From: Luscinia megarhynchos
Taxonomy: Eukaryota; Chordata; Aves; Passeriformes; Turdidae
Assembly (NCBI GenBank): GCA_034336665.1
Contig: CM067565.1
Location: 81,222,858 to 81,286,857 of the forward strand
Reading direction: 5' to 3'
DNA length: 64,000 nucleotides
The position numbers and the translations under genes were made by a program. The notes under the pieces are model-generated. The model was not told where the DNA came from, searched no databases, and worked only from the letters and a program-made list of their open reading frames with translations. Within the stretch, counting starts at the first letter, position 1, and every line of letters starts with the position of its first letter. Of the stretch, positions 1 to 13,779 are shown in pieces.

Positions 1-474
1 TGCAGTGCTGGGGGAGGAAAACCTCCTGTTCTTTCCTGTACTGTGGTACCAAAGCAAATACCAGAGGGAATAGTCAAGATGTGGTTTCCACTCTCCTAAT
101 CTGGTGACTGTAAATTCCAGGGGAAAAGGAAAATGGTCAGGCATGTGTGCTATCCGTGTTGACATCCCCCACAGGGCTGGGGACTGGCCTTGCCCAAACA
201 TCGAATTGAACCCTACCTCTCCAGGTAGGAGAGAACTAAAGGAGAAAATGTGACAGTGGAGACAGGTGGCAGATAGCAGGAAGAGACACTTAATAGCTGC
301 ATGAGCTGTAGAATGAAGAGCCCATGGATGGGGAGTGGCAGCTGGGGACAGAGCAGAGCAGCCTCGTCCAAACAAAGGTGGATGTTTGGATGTTGCCTGC
401 AGACAGGAGAGGCTGTGCAGGGGCTGGGATGGGCTCCCATGACTCAGACTAGAGATGGATGGGGAATGTTTTAT

Positions 475-521
475 TCCCTCTTTCTCTCTCTTTCTCTCTC
501 TTTCTCTCTCTCTCTCTCTGT
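475..521. repeat. CT-rich microsatellite
   Basis: This is an interrupted pyrimidine run of TCTCTCT and TTTCTCTC units, followed by a short T-rich tract. It is a simple repeat, likely polymorphic in length. Confidence 0.85.
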
Positions 522-3284
522 CTCTATTTCTTGGGATTTTTTTGTTTTATTTTTTTGTGTTAAACTTGCAGCTTGGTGCCACTGCATCCTCCCTAGAGAG
601 CCTAAGCACTGACCTTGGATGGAAAATTAAACCAGCAGTAACAAGAACTACATAAGGTGTGCTGCTGCCCACCTGGGCATCTCCCTGTCTGCTTGGAGCT
701 GACCAAGCTGGTAGGGGCAGTGTGAAGCTTTTGCTCTTGCAGTTACTCTGTCACACAGCTGGGAAACCACCCAAAAACATCTTTGGTCTTTAGTCCTGTG
801 GCTGGTTCCAAGACAGGTGTTGCTCCTCCAGAAGAGGGGTAAATTCACAAACCACGGCAGAAGAGAGGGGACAGCAGGGCAGTGACAGCTCCCTGCTGCT
901 TTTCTGGACCTTAACAATGGGAGCAGAGGTCCATTGCTGCAAGACATACCCTTCACTCCTAGTAACTCAACAGGGATTTCAGCTGACTGTAGGTGAGAGT
1001 GCAGGCAGCAACAAGTGCTTGTGTGCTGCTAGTATGTATCATCTGGGAAGCGGATTGTCTTTCCAGTGGCTGGAAATTAGCTGTGTTATCTCTCTGGGAC
1101 GAGTTGCATGTGATTCTGAAGAACAGAGGCATGGGGCATATCAGCAGCATGCCTGTAGTCATGCAGATGTTCAGGGTGGGATGCAGAGCACAGCCAGGTT
1201 CTCCTGTGCTGTGGATCCGTGCTGCTTCACTGCTACTTTCTGAAGCAGAGTGTTGGCACCTCAGCCTGTGTCTCGGTGTGCTGGGAATGCCAGAGGCAGG
1301 CTGGATGCGTGGCTGGGAGCAGCAGGGAGTGAGTCAGTGCTGGGGGTGGGTGAATGGGTGCTGGGAAGAGCAGGTGGGCGGGGGTGAGGATGGCCGGGAG
1401 CTGCTACATGGACATGTGGGATGAGGCATAGGGTGGGGACCCAGCAGAGCATTCAAGGGTGAGCCAGGAGGATGAAGGGAGCAAGGGATCATGCTAGGCA
1501 TGGACAAAGTTGCTGATACCTTCACCTCTGCAATGTATGGAGTGCAGAAGCCTGCACCCCTGTTGAGCCATGCTGAAGAGATGGTACACAAGGGTAAACT
1601 GAGTAGATGGCTTATAGCCAAAACTTGTTATGCAGTTGTCCAGCAGTTCTTGGCCCCTATGTGTGACAATGTCCCGTGTTCCAGTCATGCTTCTGGACTC
1701 CAAGCCTTGGCTGAACACGCACCAGAAGTCAGCTGAGGCTTTCTGGTAAAGCCCCTGACACCAACCCTCCCTTGCCTGTTAGGAAGGGTTAAAAATTCAG
1801 AAATCGATCCAGCCCCTTAATGTAAATATGCATTCCAGTCAGCCCATTTGGGGCTGGTAAGTGCAGTGGCACAGAAGACAAATCTGGGGAAGGGAGCCAG
1901 GTGGTCCATTATGAGTTTGGTAGGGTGGAAGAGGTATTGGCTATTTGAGGGCAGGAAAGCAATAACTTTCTCGAAGATGGAGAGGAAAATGTGAGGCTCT
2001 GAAAATTAGCCTAATATCAGGAGATGGCTGGATGCAGCTGGGAGAGGGGAAAAATGAAAAATGTAGTGGTGCTTTTATAAAGAGTCAGGGACTGGCACTG
2101 ATTGTTTTGCCTGGAGGGGCTTCAAGAATCTGATCTGCCACCATATGGGTATGCAGTTCGGTAACATCACATGGGATCTGTTTCCAGCCACGCAGGATGG
2201 GATATAGCTTAGCACTGGAGAAAGTGCAAAATTCAAGGAGCAGTAGAAGGCACTCATTTCTTGCCTTCTCTTGCTCAGGAGCATATTTTTGGACAGTATT
2301 CCTGGTGTGAGATGGTGCCTTGGGGAGCTGGGGTTGTAATCCCTTTTGTTCCCCTACCCTGCTTTGAGACCCATAGCAAACCTTGTCATTCTCATATCTG
2401 CCCACAGCTGGAGGCTGGTGTCAGTGCCTCAGCAGTCAGATATCTTTGCAAATTTTCCCAGGGGCACTAAGCAAGTGGAATAACAGAGTGACCATCCAGA
2501 GCAGGTTGGGCAAGGGTGAGCAGTGTGGGCTGCTTCCCCACCCACTGGCTGGAGGGGTTATGGTTCCCCTGGAGATGGGCATTGCCTTAAGAGGCCCTGT
2601 CAAAGCACCGTAGCAACCAGCAGTGCTTTGTTGAGCTGCTTCAAGAGGATCCCAGGAACTGTCAGGAGGTTTTCAGAGCCTTCATTTTAAATTGGTGCTT
2701 CAACACCTGCTGGCACTTGGTGCTTCTCAAGCCTGGAGCAGGCTGCAGTGGGATGCTGACACACTCCTTTGTGCTGCATCTGATCTCACACTTTTACAGG
2801 AAAATGTTCCCAGAGCTTAAGGGTCTGATGTGAAAAAATAAGTGTGCCCTTGAGTCTCCTTGCATTGGTGTGGGAGCTGCAGGGTGATCAGCCGATGCCG
2901 CAGCACCCATCCCTAAGTAACCCTCCCACAATCCCCTCATCTTCCCACTACAGAAGAAAGTTCCCTTGCTCATGCTCCCTTGACTCATCTAGTCCTCCAC
3001 TTCCAACAGGAGTGTGTTTGGTGTTAGTAAACATCATGTTATAAATAGGCGACTGATGCTATATTAGGAGGAGTTTTCTCTGGTGAGCACAGGCTTAGTG
3101 AAACCTGGGCCTGGAAGCTGTGAGTTCAGCTCAGGCATGCAGGGCTATTGGTGGTGCCCATCAAGGGGCAGCTGTGGGTGTGGCTGAGGGGATGCTTCCT
3201 GAGTTCCAGCTTTGTTTACCTGGCCCTGAGAAGCTATCCAGAGCCTCCCACTCCTACCAGCCCTGCTCACTTATGAGGATGTTG

Positions 3285-3645
3285 AACTGCTGGAGCATGT
3301 CTAGAGAAGGGCAGTGGAACTGGTGAAGCATTCAGAGCACAAATCTAACTAAAAGTGGCTGAGGGAGCAGGGGATGTTTAACCTGGAGAAAATGAGGCTA
3401 AGGGGGAACACGTGTACCTACCTGAGAGGAGGTTATATCCAGATGGGGGACAGTGTCTTCTCCCACCTGGCAAGTGACAGGACTTAGGGCCATGGCTTTA
3501 AGTTGTACCAGAGGAAGTTTAAGTTGGCTATTAAGAAGAATTTCTTCACTGAAAAAGTGGTCAGGCATTGGAACAAGATGTCCAGAGATATGCTGGAATC
3601 TCCATCCCTGGAAGTATTCAAAAACCAAGCAGTGGATCTCTCTTT
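3285..3645 (+). mobile_element. CR1 LINE 3' fragment
   Basis: The sequence follows the 3' region of avian CR1 elements in order. It starts with GGAGCATGTCTAGAGAAGGG, continues with the segment on rolling up the lead text GGTGAAGC, then TTTAACCTGGAGAA, GAGGAGGTTATATCC, TTAAGTTGTACCAGAGGAAG, AAGAATTTCTTCACTGAAAA, GTGGTCAGGCATTGGAACAA, and finally CCATCCCTGGAAGTATTCAA. It is 5'-truncated, as is normal for CR1. It also lacks the terminal short direct repeats, so the 3' end is lost. The matching is to the CR1 consensus as I remember it, not to a database hit. Confidence 0.85.
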
Positions 3646-6039
3646 GATTGCTGAGGAGTCATATGCACACATCCCTGTGCCACTTGGAGAGAAGTGTTGA
3701 CCCTAAAACCCTGCTGGGGCTGTGGATTTCTGATGGGCTGCAGTAAATGAGTCACTCCACATGCCCAGTGTGAGTGCATGAGGTGAAGCCCAGAAGAGAT
3801 GTGTGTGGCAGACACAACATGTCCCTGCCACCCAGACCTGGCAGTCAGTCCCTGGCAGCTGTGGCTGGTACCACAGCCTCAATAGAGACCTGATTTCCGT
3901 ACATGGGGATTCTTGAAGACTTTGACTGGATGCTGTCAAGTGGCATAAGCAGAGGCCAGGGTATCAGTTGTGAAATTCCAGCCTCCTCACTCCCAGAGCT
4001 GTGGCAGGATTGCTGTGACAAGTCTTGGGCATAAGCAGGTGGGCAGGGCAGCAGCAGCAGCGGGACTAGCACCCAGGACGGGAGGCTGGAGGAGTTGCTG
4101 TTCTCCTGCACCCCTGTGCTTTCCCATTTCAGGCCATGGAGGACTAAGTGCAGCTGTCAGGCTTTGCTGTGGGGAGTAGCTGGGCACTGTCCCCCCTGGA
4201 GGCTGGCCTGGGATATGTTCCCAGCCCCAGCAGTGTAGGGAGCAGATGTGATGTATCCTCCTCAGGAGGCTGTGATTCAAGGAGTAGCTGTAAGTTAGGA
4301 TGCCTGGCAGGGACAGCTGACTTTGCAGCCTTCCCTTGTACTAAATGTGAGGGTGGCTGGGGAAAGAAGCAGCGGGCTTCTCTGGGAGCCCTAGGGAGGG
4401 TGGTGGTAGTGGATTGTGAAGTGCAAATTGAATCTGAAGGCTCTCCAGTTTGGGGGAAGGAGGCTTTGTTTGGTGTGCTGCTCAGTAATCTGTGTTGTCC
4501 AGCCTTACTCTGCATTGTCCAGGTTGTGTTTTCAGCCATCTAAACCTAGTGCTGCCTAGGGCTTTCCTGAGCTTGCTCCTCGGAGCTGATTAGGGTGTGT
4601 TGGAAGAGGCATCCCGGAACAGCCTGATTGGCCTGCGAAATGCAGCACTGTGGCTACACTTATCCATTGATAAAAAGTAAAATGTACTGCAAGAGGCTCC
4701 TGCCTCACCTGTAGTGTGTAGCACATGTCTTTCCATGCCATAATCTAAAAAACAAATGTTAGGAAGCCTCTGCCCTTGGTATCTGTAGGTTGCCTGCTCC
4801 AGTAAGAGTGCAGGAAATCCTAGGTCATACAGTTGCTTGGGATTACTCTGAGGGAGCTTGAGTGCTTCAGTGCAGGAGACATTTTCAAAATACCCTGTAA
4901 CATCAGTGGAGGTAACAAAGGTTGTGTTGATAGTGTGTTTGTATTTACCAAGAGCTGATTGGCAAGCCCTGATGCTGATGAACCACAGCAAGTCTGGTTA
5001 CAAGGTTTGGGTGTTTCCCACTATGTAAAAATGGCACAACTAAGATATTTTAATGTTTGTTGATATAAATGGGAAAACTGAAGTTCTCCTTGTAACAGTT
5101 GACACTTATCAAAATATTGGGTTTATATAATTTTTCTTTAATTAAAAGATAAAAACAAACAAAACAAACCTTACTTTCCAGTCCCTCTGTGAACAGTTTG
5201 GAGACTGGAGGAGGCAGTTGTGCCAGAAGGAAATGGGAAGTGAGAAAACAAGGTAGGGTGACAGAGTACTGGGACATATGTACATTTGGCCATGATGTGA
5301 CTGGAAGAGAGCCCTTTGGCCTCTCAGGCTAAGAATGCAAAGGAGTTGTGCTGCAGAGCAAGGAGGCCGCAGTACCACTCTCCCTCTGGCTCTAGCCATG
5401 GCTGTGCTTGGGGTGTTTGGGCACAATACATTTAGAAAGATGCTGACCACACAGAGATGTCAGCCGTGGAAACAGTCACACTGGAAAGGTGTGCTTAGAA
5501 AAATGATGGGTGTACAGACTTTAGCTTGAGGAAAGTGGAGGCAGATAAGAGATGGCTTCTAACAGCAAGGGATCTTCAATCCCATCGCTGAGAAGGGAGA
5601 ACAGTATTTTTGAAGAAGCAGTGAGAAACAGAAGTAATGAAATTTGGAAGCAGAATCGGGAGAAGTGGCATGCCTTTCAAGCCTGCCAAAAACATATCTC
5701 CAGGAAGAGAAAAAAGCTTTCTGGTCTAGGATCATTTATTTAACTGGTTGCTATGAAATGTACTGCAGGAACCTATTTGTCATCATTAAAGAAAAATTCT
5801 ACTTAACCTTCTTGGACTTTGCTGGCCCTACCCTGAGGCACCCAACTGGGGCTAGGTGGGTAACTGCTGCACATAGCCAGAGTCCAGAGAATGGTCTTGG
5901 AAAACATCTGGTGCTTGAAGCAGAGCACAGTACTCAAGTCTGTCCCGTTTTGGGTAAACACTTTAATTTAGCCATGTACTTATGATGACTTCAGTAAGAG
6001 TGTTTCAAGATAAGTATGTACTTGGGAGCTTTCCTGAGC

Positions 6040-6200
6040 AGAGGTCATTTCTTTTGCATGAAGATGCATTGAAGAAATATCTTAATGAGCATTATCCTGT
6101 ACAGTTGCCAGAGATTTGCATTAGGAGAAATACTAAGCGGTAATCTCATCTGGGTTATTAATTAGTAATTTATCTCAGAATTCCATAGTCTACTAATTGG
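6040..6200. promoter_or_regulatory. Candidate conserved enhancer, octamer and homeodomain motifs
   Basis: An AT-rich block contains a perfect octamer ATTTGCAT (6114-6121), a dense homeodomain-type core TTATTAATTAGTAATTTA (6155-6172) and CTAATTGG (6193-6200). It sits in otherwise GC-neutral, non-coding DNA. The motif density is what I see. The enhancer function is inference, and conservation in other birds would be needed to support it. Confidence 0.3.
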
Positions 6201-9200
6201 TTTTTTTTTCTTTCATGGTCTTGTAATGTGTTTGGGAAGGCCAAGCAACTTCATGCCTATAAAGAAATGACTCAGCCACTGCTTTGGATGATTTCTTTTC
6301 ATGCAATACATGTGGTGTGTTGTCCCCATTCAGAAATGAGGTATGAAGCAGCATGCTCACTCCTGTGAACCAGCAAAGTACTGGGTTTTCTTCTCTAGGT
6401 ACCCTGATTCTTTGGAGTCCATTGACTCCTTTTTATTTGGGTGAGAGCCCCTCTGTGATTCTGCACTTCACATCAGCCTAGCCAGGCAGATGCCCCTTCC
6501 ATAGAAGGTGAACAGTCAGGAATGTGATTTCTTGGTAGAAGCCCATGCTGTGTGTGCTGCTGTGTCCAGCAGAGGGTTAGGGTTCTATGGGGTGACCATC
6601 AAACTTCAAGACTTCACACAAGGATGGAGACACGAGATCAGAGATAAGTGTTAGCTCAGGTTTGGGGCACCTGAACCCATCACACTATTTTCTTTTGACA
6701 TTAGAAGTCATCTGTGGAAGCAGAGAGATTGGAAAGGCCTGAGAGAAAGGTGATCTCAGGAAATACAGTCAGAATAAGGATTAAGGTAGAAGGGCTTGGC
6801 AGGGTAGCAGATGTGGTGGGATGGGAACAGCACAGCTCTTCTGAGCAGGTCTCTTTCAGAGCTAACTGCTACAGGTCCCATCAGGCTGTTCACCACTGAT
6901 TTGCACTCTTCTTAGGGCAGTGCTTTCCATGGAAAGCAGCCTCCAGGCTATGATGCTTAGCTGCTCCTGGGTTTTCTCCGAACTCAAGCCCATGGAATGC
7001 ACCCATGTCTGTTTTCCTTTCAGTAGCAGCGCCCAGGAAATCTGACCACCTGGCTGGCATGCCTGAAGGGGCTGTCAGGTGTCTGGTCTTAGATCTTCTG
7101 TGTAACCCTGGTCTATCTGGGCTGGAGGGCCATTCCTGCTTTCACCTCCAGCAGAGAGGTGAAGGCAGGAATGCCTTACTCCAGTGTTTGGTGTGCTCCA
7201 CATTGTTTTTTGAGGTGACCTACAAGCCATTTCCTTCATATCAAGTTAAGATTTTGGTGGTCTTAGTAGATGTGACCACCCTGGCTTGGGCTGGGGCTGT
7301 GGGCAAGAGGAACCCAGACTGCTAAACTGCAGTCTTTAGTGGACTCCCATAGGCTTGATATTTGCTTGTGTGGAGCTGTGCTCCATGGATAAACAATGAC
7401 TCACAGCAGCTTCATCCAGTTAAAGTACTATTTCTTTGTTTGCCCTAACATTGAGATAGAGCTCACACTGCCGCATCTTACCAAAAATTCACTGTGCTCC
7501 TCCAAGCTCAAACAGCCACTTTATCTTGCACACCTTTATCAGTGGGTCTAGGAGCCAGGCTGCTTACCTTGAAGTACCACTTCAGTGTTCCTTGGTCTCT
7601 GGATCTCAGTGCCCAGTGCCCAACTGGCGCTTTTTTTCCCTGTGTTCCCAAGCCAGGCCCAGCTGCTCTTGCCAAGCCCAACGGGGTGGAGCAAAACCAT
7701 TGAAAAGAAGAGCCTGATCAGCATCTCTCAAGTGCTAGTGGCTGGCTGAGAGCCCAGCCTGGTGCATGCCAGTGATTCCTGCCTGCAGACCCCAGCCCCA
7801 GCAGTCAAAAACAGGCAGAGAGAGCTGCCTGGAAAACTCAAGAAGAGGTAGGTGTTCAGCCCTCATTTTTCCCAGAAGGTAAAGGTTATTTGGTGCCTGT
7901 CTCTAGATTAGATCTCTCTGGCAGCATCAGAGCAAATATCACGTAGAAGAAGAATTGGGACATCTCTGGGTCCTGATGTGCTAAGTGAGGTCCAACAGGT
8001 CTCTCGGCCTTTGGAGCAAGGACAGTCTCAATGCTCTGTTTAATGTCCATCCACCTCTGCTGTGACCTTTGTTATTTATTCAGGGCCCAGCAGGAGCTCA
8101 TAACATCTGTCCCTCTTACTGGAGTTCAGTAGCTGCTGGGACAGAGTGCACAAAGGGAACTGTATGCTGTAGGGCTTCAAGGTTTTCCAGTGGCACAGTT
8201 GTCCTAATCTGGACACGTTTGTGGCCAAGGTTGCCCTGCTGCACTTGGTTGTACTAGGTGCCATGCCAACCCTGTGTGTACTGACCTGGTGCCATGGGTT
8301 AGGCTGTGCTGCTGTTGCTGGAACTCATTCTGCTGAGGTTTCCCCAGTAGATGAAAAAAGCAAATTCCTAGATGGTCTCCTATAACTGTTCTGGCTTGCT
8401 GGCCACATCCAGACCTCTTGCTGTGAAAGCCCTGTGCTGATATCTGCTGTTGTTGAGGACCAATTGAAGACTTTCTTCATTCTGCTGTTGCTGCCAAATC
8501 TCTTTACAACTCAGCATGAAATCGTAAAGGGAGCTCAATTTTGCTTCCCGCAGGGCTGTGATTACCTTGACCTTTGGTGTTCAGCTGTGCTGTGGGTCCT
8601 GTAGACCAACTCTGCAAGGCAAGCACTGTCTTAGGAATGCTTCAAGGAAGGTGGAAAAAGGTGAGAACATCCCCAGCCTGCAAATTGTAAACACTTGAAT
8701 CTGCTTAAGGACCTTGGAAAAGAACCAGCCCTTATCTGTTACAGGAAGGGTGCCAGTGCCAGGATTTGAAGTAGATGTTCACTGTTTTAGGAGCAGCACC
8801 GAGGCTGCTCCTGTGGAAGCTCATGCAGTACCCTGGCAGCTTGTCCCTCGGTGCCCACGAGGGAAGGGGGTTCCCTCTAGGCATCCTGGCTTACATTCTG
8901 GGTGTCTGCTGCTGGATGAGAGAGCCAGGCTGGTGGGCCCTTCCCTGCTAATGCTAACTTCTTCACCAGTGTATGAAGAGGGGTTTTTCTATGTGCCACT
9001 GTCTCCAGGGATGCTGCTCTAAGCACATGGACCCATTTTGCCACTCTTCTTAAACTGATGTGTGGTTTCAATTTTCACATGTCCCTATGGAGCCATTGCT
9101 CAAGAATGGTGTTGAGGGTTGATGCACCAAAGCCACTCTCACTTCCACAGCCGGACAGGGGAGAGAGACTGTAACAAGGGGTTCCTGAGTTGAGAATTGG

Positions 9201-9234
9201 GAAAGAGCACTCATCAAATACTATCACAGGCAAA

Positions 9235-10150
9235 ACAGGCTCAAGTTAGAGATATTACTTGATTTTCTTGCTAACAAAATCAGAGCAGAATAATGAGAAG
9301 TAAAATAAAACCTTAAAAACACCTTCCCCCCAGCTCTACCTCCTCTCCAAGTAATGCAGGAAGACAGGGAGTGGGGTTCAGGGTCAGTTCATCACCTATT
9401 GTTTCTCCTGCTGCTTGGGGAGAGAAGTCATTCCCCTGCTCCACTGTGGGGTCCCTCCCACAGGAGACAGTTCTCTGTTAATTTCTCCAAGGTGAGCCCA
9501 TCTCATGAGCAACAGCTCTTTGTGAGCTGCTGCAATGTGAGTCCATCCCACAGGCATCAGCACCCCTCAGACTGCTGCAGCATGGGTCACTCTTCCACAG
9601 GGTGCAGTCCTTCAAGGACAGGCTGCTCCAGCATGGTTCCTGTCTCCATGGGTCTCGTGCAGGTTCTCGGCCTCCTCTCAGGCATTCGCCTGCTCCAGTG
9701 TGGGTCTCCATGGACTGGAAGGAGATCTCTGCATCCCTGTGGTCCTCCATGGACTGCAGAGTCACAGTTGCTTCACTATGGTCTTCACCACAGCTGCAGG
9801 AGAATCCCAGCCCTGGTGCCTGGAGCATCTCCCCTCCCTCCTCCGCTGGCATTGATGTCTGTATACTTGTTCCTCTCACATGTTCTCACTCCACTCTTCT
9901 CTGGCTGCAATTGCAGCTGCACAATAACTTTTTTTCTTTCCTTCTTCTTGCATATGTTATTGCAGAGGAGTTACCAGCATTTCTAATTGGCCCAGCCTTG
10001 ACCAGCTTTGGAGCTGCCAGGGATTGGCTCTGCTGGAAATGGAGGAAACTTCTGGCAGCTTCTCACAGAAGCCATTCCTGTAGCAGCCCTTCCTTGCCCC
10101 CTCACCCCCCTTCCTACCAAAGCTTGGCCGTGCAAACCCAGTAGAAAGAC
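9235..10150 (-). mobile_element. Avian endogenous retrovirus-derived repeat, reverse orientation
   Basis: The block matches, piece by piece, a repeat that is very common in bird genomes and is usually classed as an LTR/ERV element (ERVL-like). It reads on the + strand as the reverse complement of the element. Recognisable segments include ACAAAATCAGAGCAG, CTTAAAAACACCTTCCCCCC, GTCAGTTCATCACC, repeated CTGCTCCAGnnTGGGT and CCATGGACTGCAG units, CTCACATGTTCTCACTCC, TTGGCCAGCxTTGGAGC-like text, and GCAGCTTCTCACAGAAGCCA. The open frames within it (for example 9354-9986) are by-products of this repeat. I see no intact retroviral gene, so it is an inert relic. The subfamily and exact ends are uncertain. 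Confidence 0.7.
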
Positions 10151-13100
10151 ACCTGAAGCTTTTCTGGAGTAGCTTCCAGGAGAGGTAATGCTTCAATCCT
10201 GTGTCTGCTGAGTTTGGTCGTGTCAGCTTAGGGCAGGAGGACCAGGCAAGAGAGAAGCTTACCCCCAATAACTCCTGTTTGCTCAAGCAGCTTTCATGCT
10301 GCAGAGTAAGGGATAGGGATGCTCTAAGGGCTGATGCAATGGTGTGTTCTGCCAGCCTCTGGTGAGGAACCAGCTGTAAAGCCCTGAGAGGTGGCTTGGA
10401 CTCCTCAGAGAGATGCTCATTGCCACTATTTGGTGGCTTGCATCACCAGGGAGTTTCCTTGATGGGAAGTGCTGGCCATAGTTCATGGACAAGTGATCGT
10501 AATTGTGCCCAGTGAACAAAATTCTGTCTTTGAATACTGTGCTGCAGGGAGGTAAAGACTTCTGTCATGCAAAAGAGAGGAGGAGGAAACAGTCAATGTG
10601 ACCTTGAGAGACTAGATAAAAACCCAGTTTTACGAGAGACACATGTTTCGCTCAAGAGAAAAAGAAGCTGGGTGTAGATGAGAATACCCAGTCTGTGACT
10701 GGCAGGAAATAGATACAAGGCCTGAGGAAAGATAAATATGTGATACTCCCCTATACACAAGGGGATTGAGGTCAGAAGCTTTAGGATGAGGGGAGGCTAC
10801 TGATAAACAAAGAAGAAAAAAGGAATGAGAGCTGCAAGAGTGCAGAGCACCTGCTAAAAACATGCCCCTGTGCAAAAGGGACAAGATGGTATTTAGTCAC
10901 TTGAGAAATGGGGGAGACGTGGAAAAATATGAAATCACCAGGGAGACTGGTTTGTGTTTATGCCAAGCCAGATGTCATGCACCTGAACAGCTCTCCTTAA
11001 CAGTGCTTGAAAACCAAAGTGGTGTTTGTTTAGTAAAGATCCTGTATGAATAGTCACTCTCACTTAAAAAATGAAATATGGGAAGAGCTAGCCTGGGGCA
11101 GACCCACAGATAGGTCATAAGGAAAGTGCAGACCATGTGCAGGTAGTATATATGATGATAGTAGATATGCAGGGATAATCAATAAGGTAACCCATGAAAA
11201 ATAGCCATTGTGCCACTGGAATCCATAAACTAGAAGCTGAAGGCTACTGGTATTGTGAGATTGTGAAGTCTGCATCCTTATCTTTGCTAAAAGTCTACTG
11301 GGAATTGGTGAAGTTGCTACTGCTCGGGTGTTGAGTTATAGGTGAGGAAGCCCTTTTATCTGGGACTTACTCCCAACCATATGGCTTGGTTGCCATATGG
11401 CCACTGCTCTGCAGAATGTACAGTGGGAGGTCCAGCCTCATCAGTCTTGCAGCCCTAATGGTTTATTGTGTTTACTGGATCACTGTCAGTGTATGCCTAC
11501 AGCAAACAAGGGGAGCCAAACTGTAAGCAGTATTCCTTTATAAAGTAGAAGCTGGTAGACAAGCTTCATATCCTTCTGAGATTTATAGCCCAGGAACTTG
11601 AAGGGAAAGTGACAGGTAGATATATTTGCAACTTAAGTGTTTGATTTGGTAACTAATTAAACACTCTAAATTTACTGTAAATCAGGGTGACTGTGATTCT
11701 GCCATGCAAACAGAGAGCTGATTGATGTGAGGAACTGTTTGATAGATTGGGCTTTCTCTTGATGGCAGAGGCTGAGGTCCTTGCCATAGTTTGGGACACA
11801 TGGACGGGTTCCTATGAGACACCATTGAGGGTGTCTGTGTGGCATTGAGACTGCATAGTGTTTGTCAGCAAGCAGACAAGATGGGACTGGGGAGCTCACC
11901 TTCATGGTGCTGAAATGCCAGGTATCATGGCTGTGTTGTTCCTTGTAGCCAGGTTGAGGCAGTCGTGTTGCCTTGGCAGCAGAACTGCATCATGATGGTG
12001 TGTGGGTGTCACTGTTCACCAGACCTCTTTGGAGGGGAAGGGACCATCATCAGCTCTTCCCTGGTGGCCAGGCAGGAACAGACACCCCTTGCCAAGGAGC
12101 ACCCATTCCAAAGGGATGTGAAAATTGAGGCAGGAAGACAGCAGTGTGGGACATGCAGCGTGGGAGCAAAATGCAGAGCCAGAGACCAAATTGCCCTTAG
12201 GCTGAGGACAGATGAGCCAGCTCTGATGTGAGAGCATCAGCCACAGCATACTGGGTTTCAAGCTGTGGTACAGCCCTTCTTGGTGTGGTACGTTATGTTC
12301 GGGGCATCATATGACTCGAAAGCACTACCATCAGATTGGAGGGAGTTCCTGTAAGAAAGACCCAGCTGTTTGGAGCTAAATCCATATCACTTGCCAAGGT
12401 AAGAGTGCTTCCAGTGGGTGAAGGCAGCATGCAGCATTCATGATGTTCAAAGGCAAGGCTTTTGTGATTACTCTGGGTGATTTTGAAAGGGACTGAGTTG
12501 TGGACAGGTTCCTGACCTTCATGAAACTCAAACCTGAATTTTACATGGATCCAAATGCTCACCACTGTTACAGACTACTGTCATCTGTGCTAGGCACTGT
12601 CCCAGCTCAGGGTCACTTGTGTGGTTTGCAGTGCTTGCAGTTGTGCTGGGAGCAGGACCAGAGTTCCTGAGCACTGGGATGTACACAGGCAGCAGTGTGC
12701 AAGCCACCACAAATGGTGCTCTGAGCAGTGTGGGGTTGGGGCTGTGACAGTGACAGTACCTGCCAACACCAGGACTGGGAGCTGATGAGCACTAAAGGAA
12801 GGAGTGATGCCCTTTAGTGGTAGATATTTGAGGCCTAGTGCAAAGTCAGTTGTGAGCACTTCAGACCCAGGGCAAGAGCACAATTAGGTTTTGTTGTGAA
12901 GAAGCCAAGCCTGCCAGACCAAAGCTTTGTAGGCCTGGTGTCTAGTTGGCTAGTTCAGAGAGGTGAAGTGTGCAGGGAGCTCCTATTGGAGGAGGTGGAT
13001 AGGAGACAAAGAGATGTAGGGCTTTGGCAGGCCCTCCTCCTTTCTGCTGATACAGGACCAATCCCTGTTGTATGCTTGTCAGTGCTTTGCCCAGGCTTGT

Positions 13101-13779
13101 TGGAAATGCACTGGTAGCACATTTGCTTCTTGATGCTTTTTCTCTTGGCCTGCAGATCACGTTCCTCCTCACTGCACCCACCGAGCACATCAGCACTTCT
13201 CCAACCCTCAGCTGCCTGAATGCTCTGTGCCAGGTTTGAGGCATGGTGCAGGACAGCTTTCCCACTGCTGTGTCTGCACCAAGAGTGGTATTTTCCCTGT
13301 TTAGCTGTTGTACTCTGGGAAAGGCTACGAGCTAACTCGTAATCCCCTTTCTCTCCATCTGTCTGAGGCTATTCCCTGCTTACTTACCAGAGGCAGACTA
13401 TTTTCCCTGTGGTCTGCTTGTGGCTGCAAGTAGTTTGCTCAGAGCTCTGCTGGACTTGGCCACTTAGGTAGCCTAGGTGGCTGTTTGAGGGGGTGAGAAG
13501 GCTCCCTCAGCCTTGGTGCCAAGTGCTGCATGAGGGTCCTTAAATGCTCAGTGCAGGCAGGTCTGTACTGCCCTGGCAGGCAGAGGCTCAGGGTGGCACA
13601 TCCTTTGGGCTCAGGTTCCTGAGGTCACAGTGTGGGCTATCTGTGGTACTTAGGAGACCAAGGGGACCCCACAGGAGCAGGTCTGAAAGGTACAGGCCAT
13701 GTCCACAGCACCCTCCACATCTGAGAACCAAAGTACACCTCACCTCCCCGAATGCCATTCCCCAGAGATCTAACAAGGT

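Noticed and set aside
9354..9986. 210-codon frame
   Set aside because: It lies wholly inside the ERV-derived repeat and does not resemble a retroviral protein.
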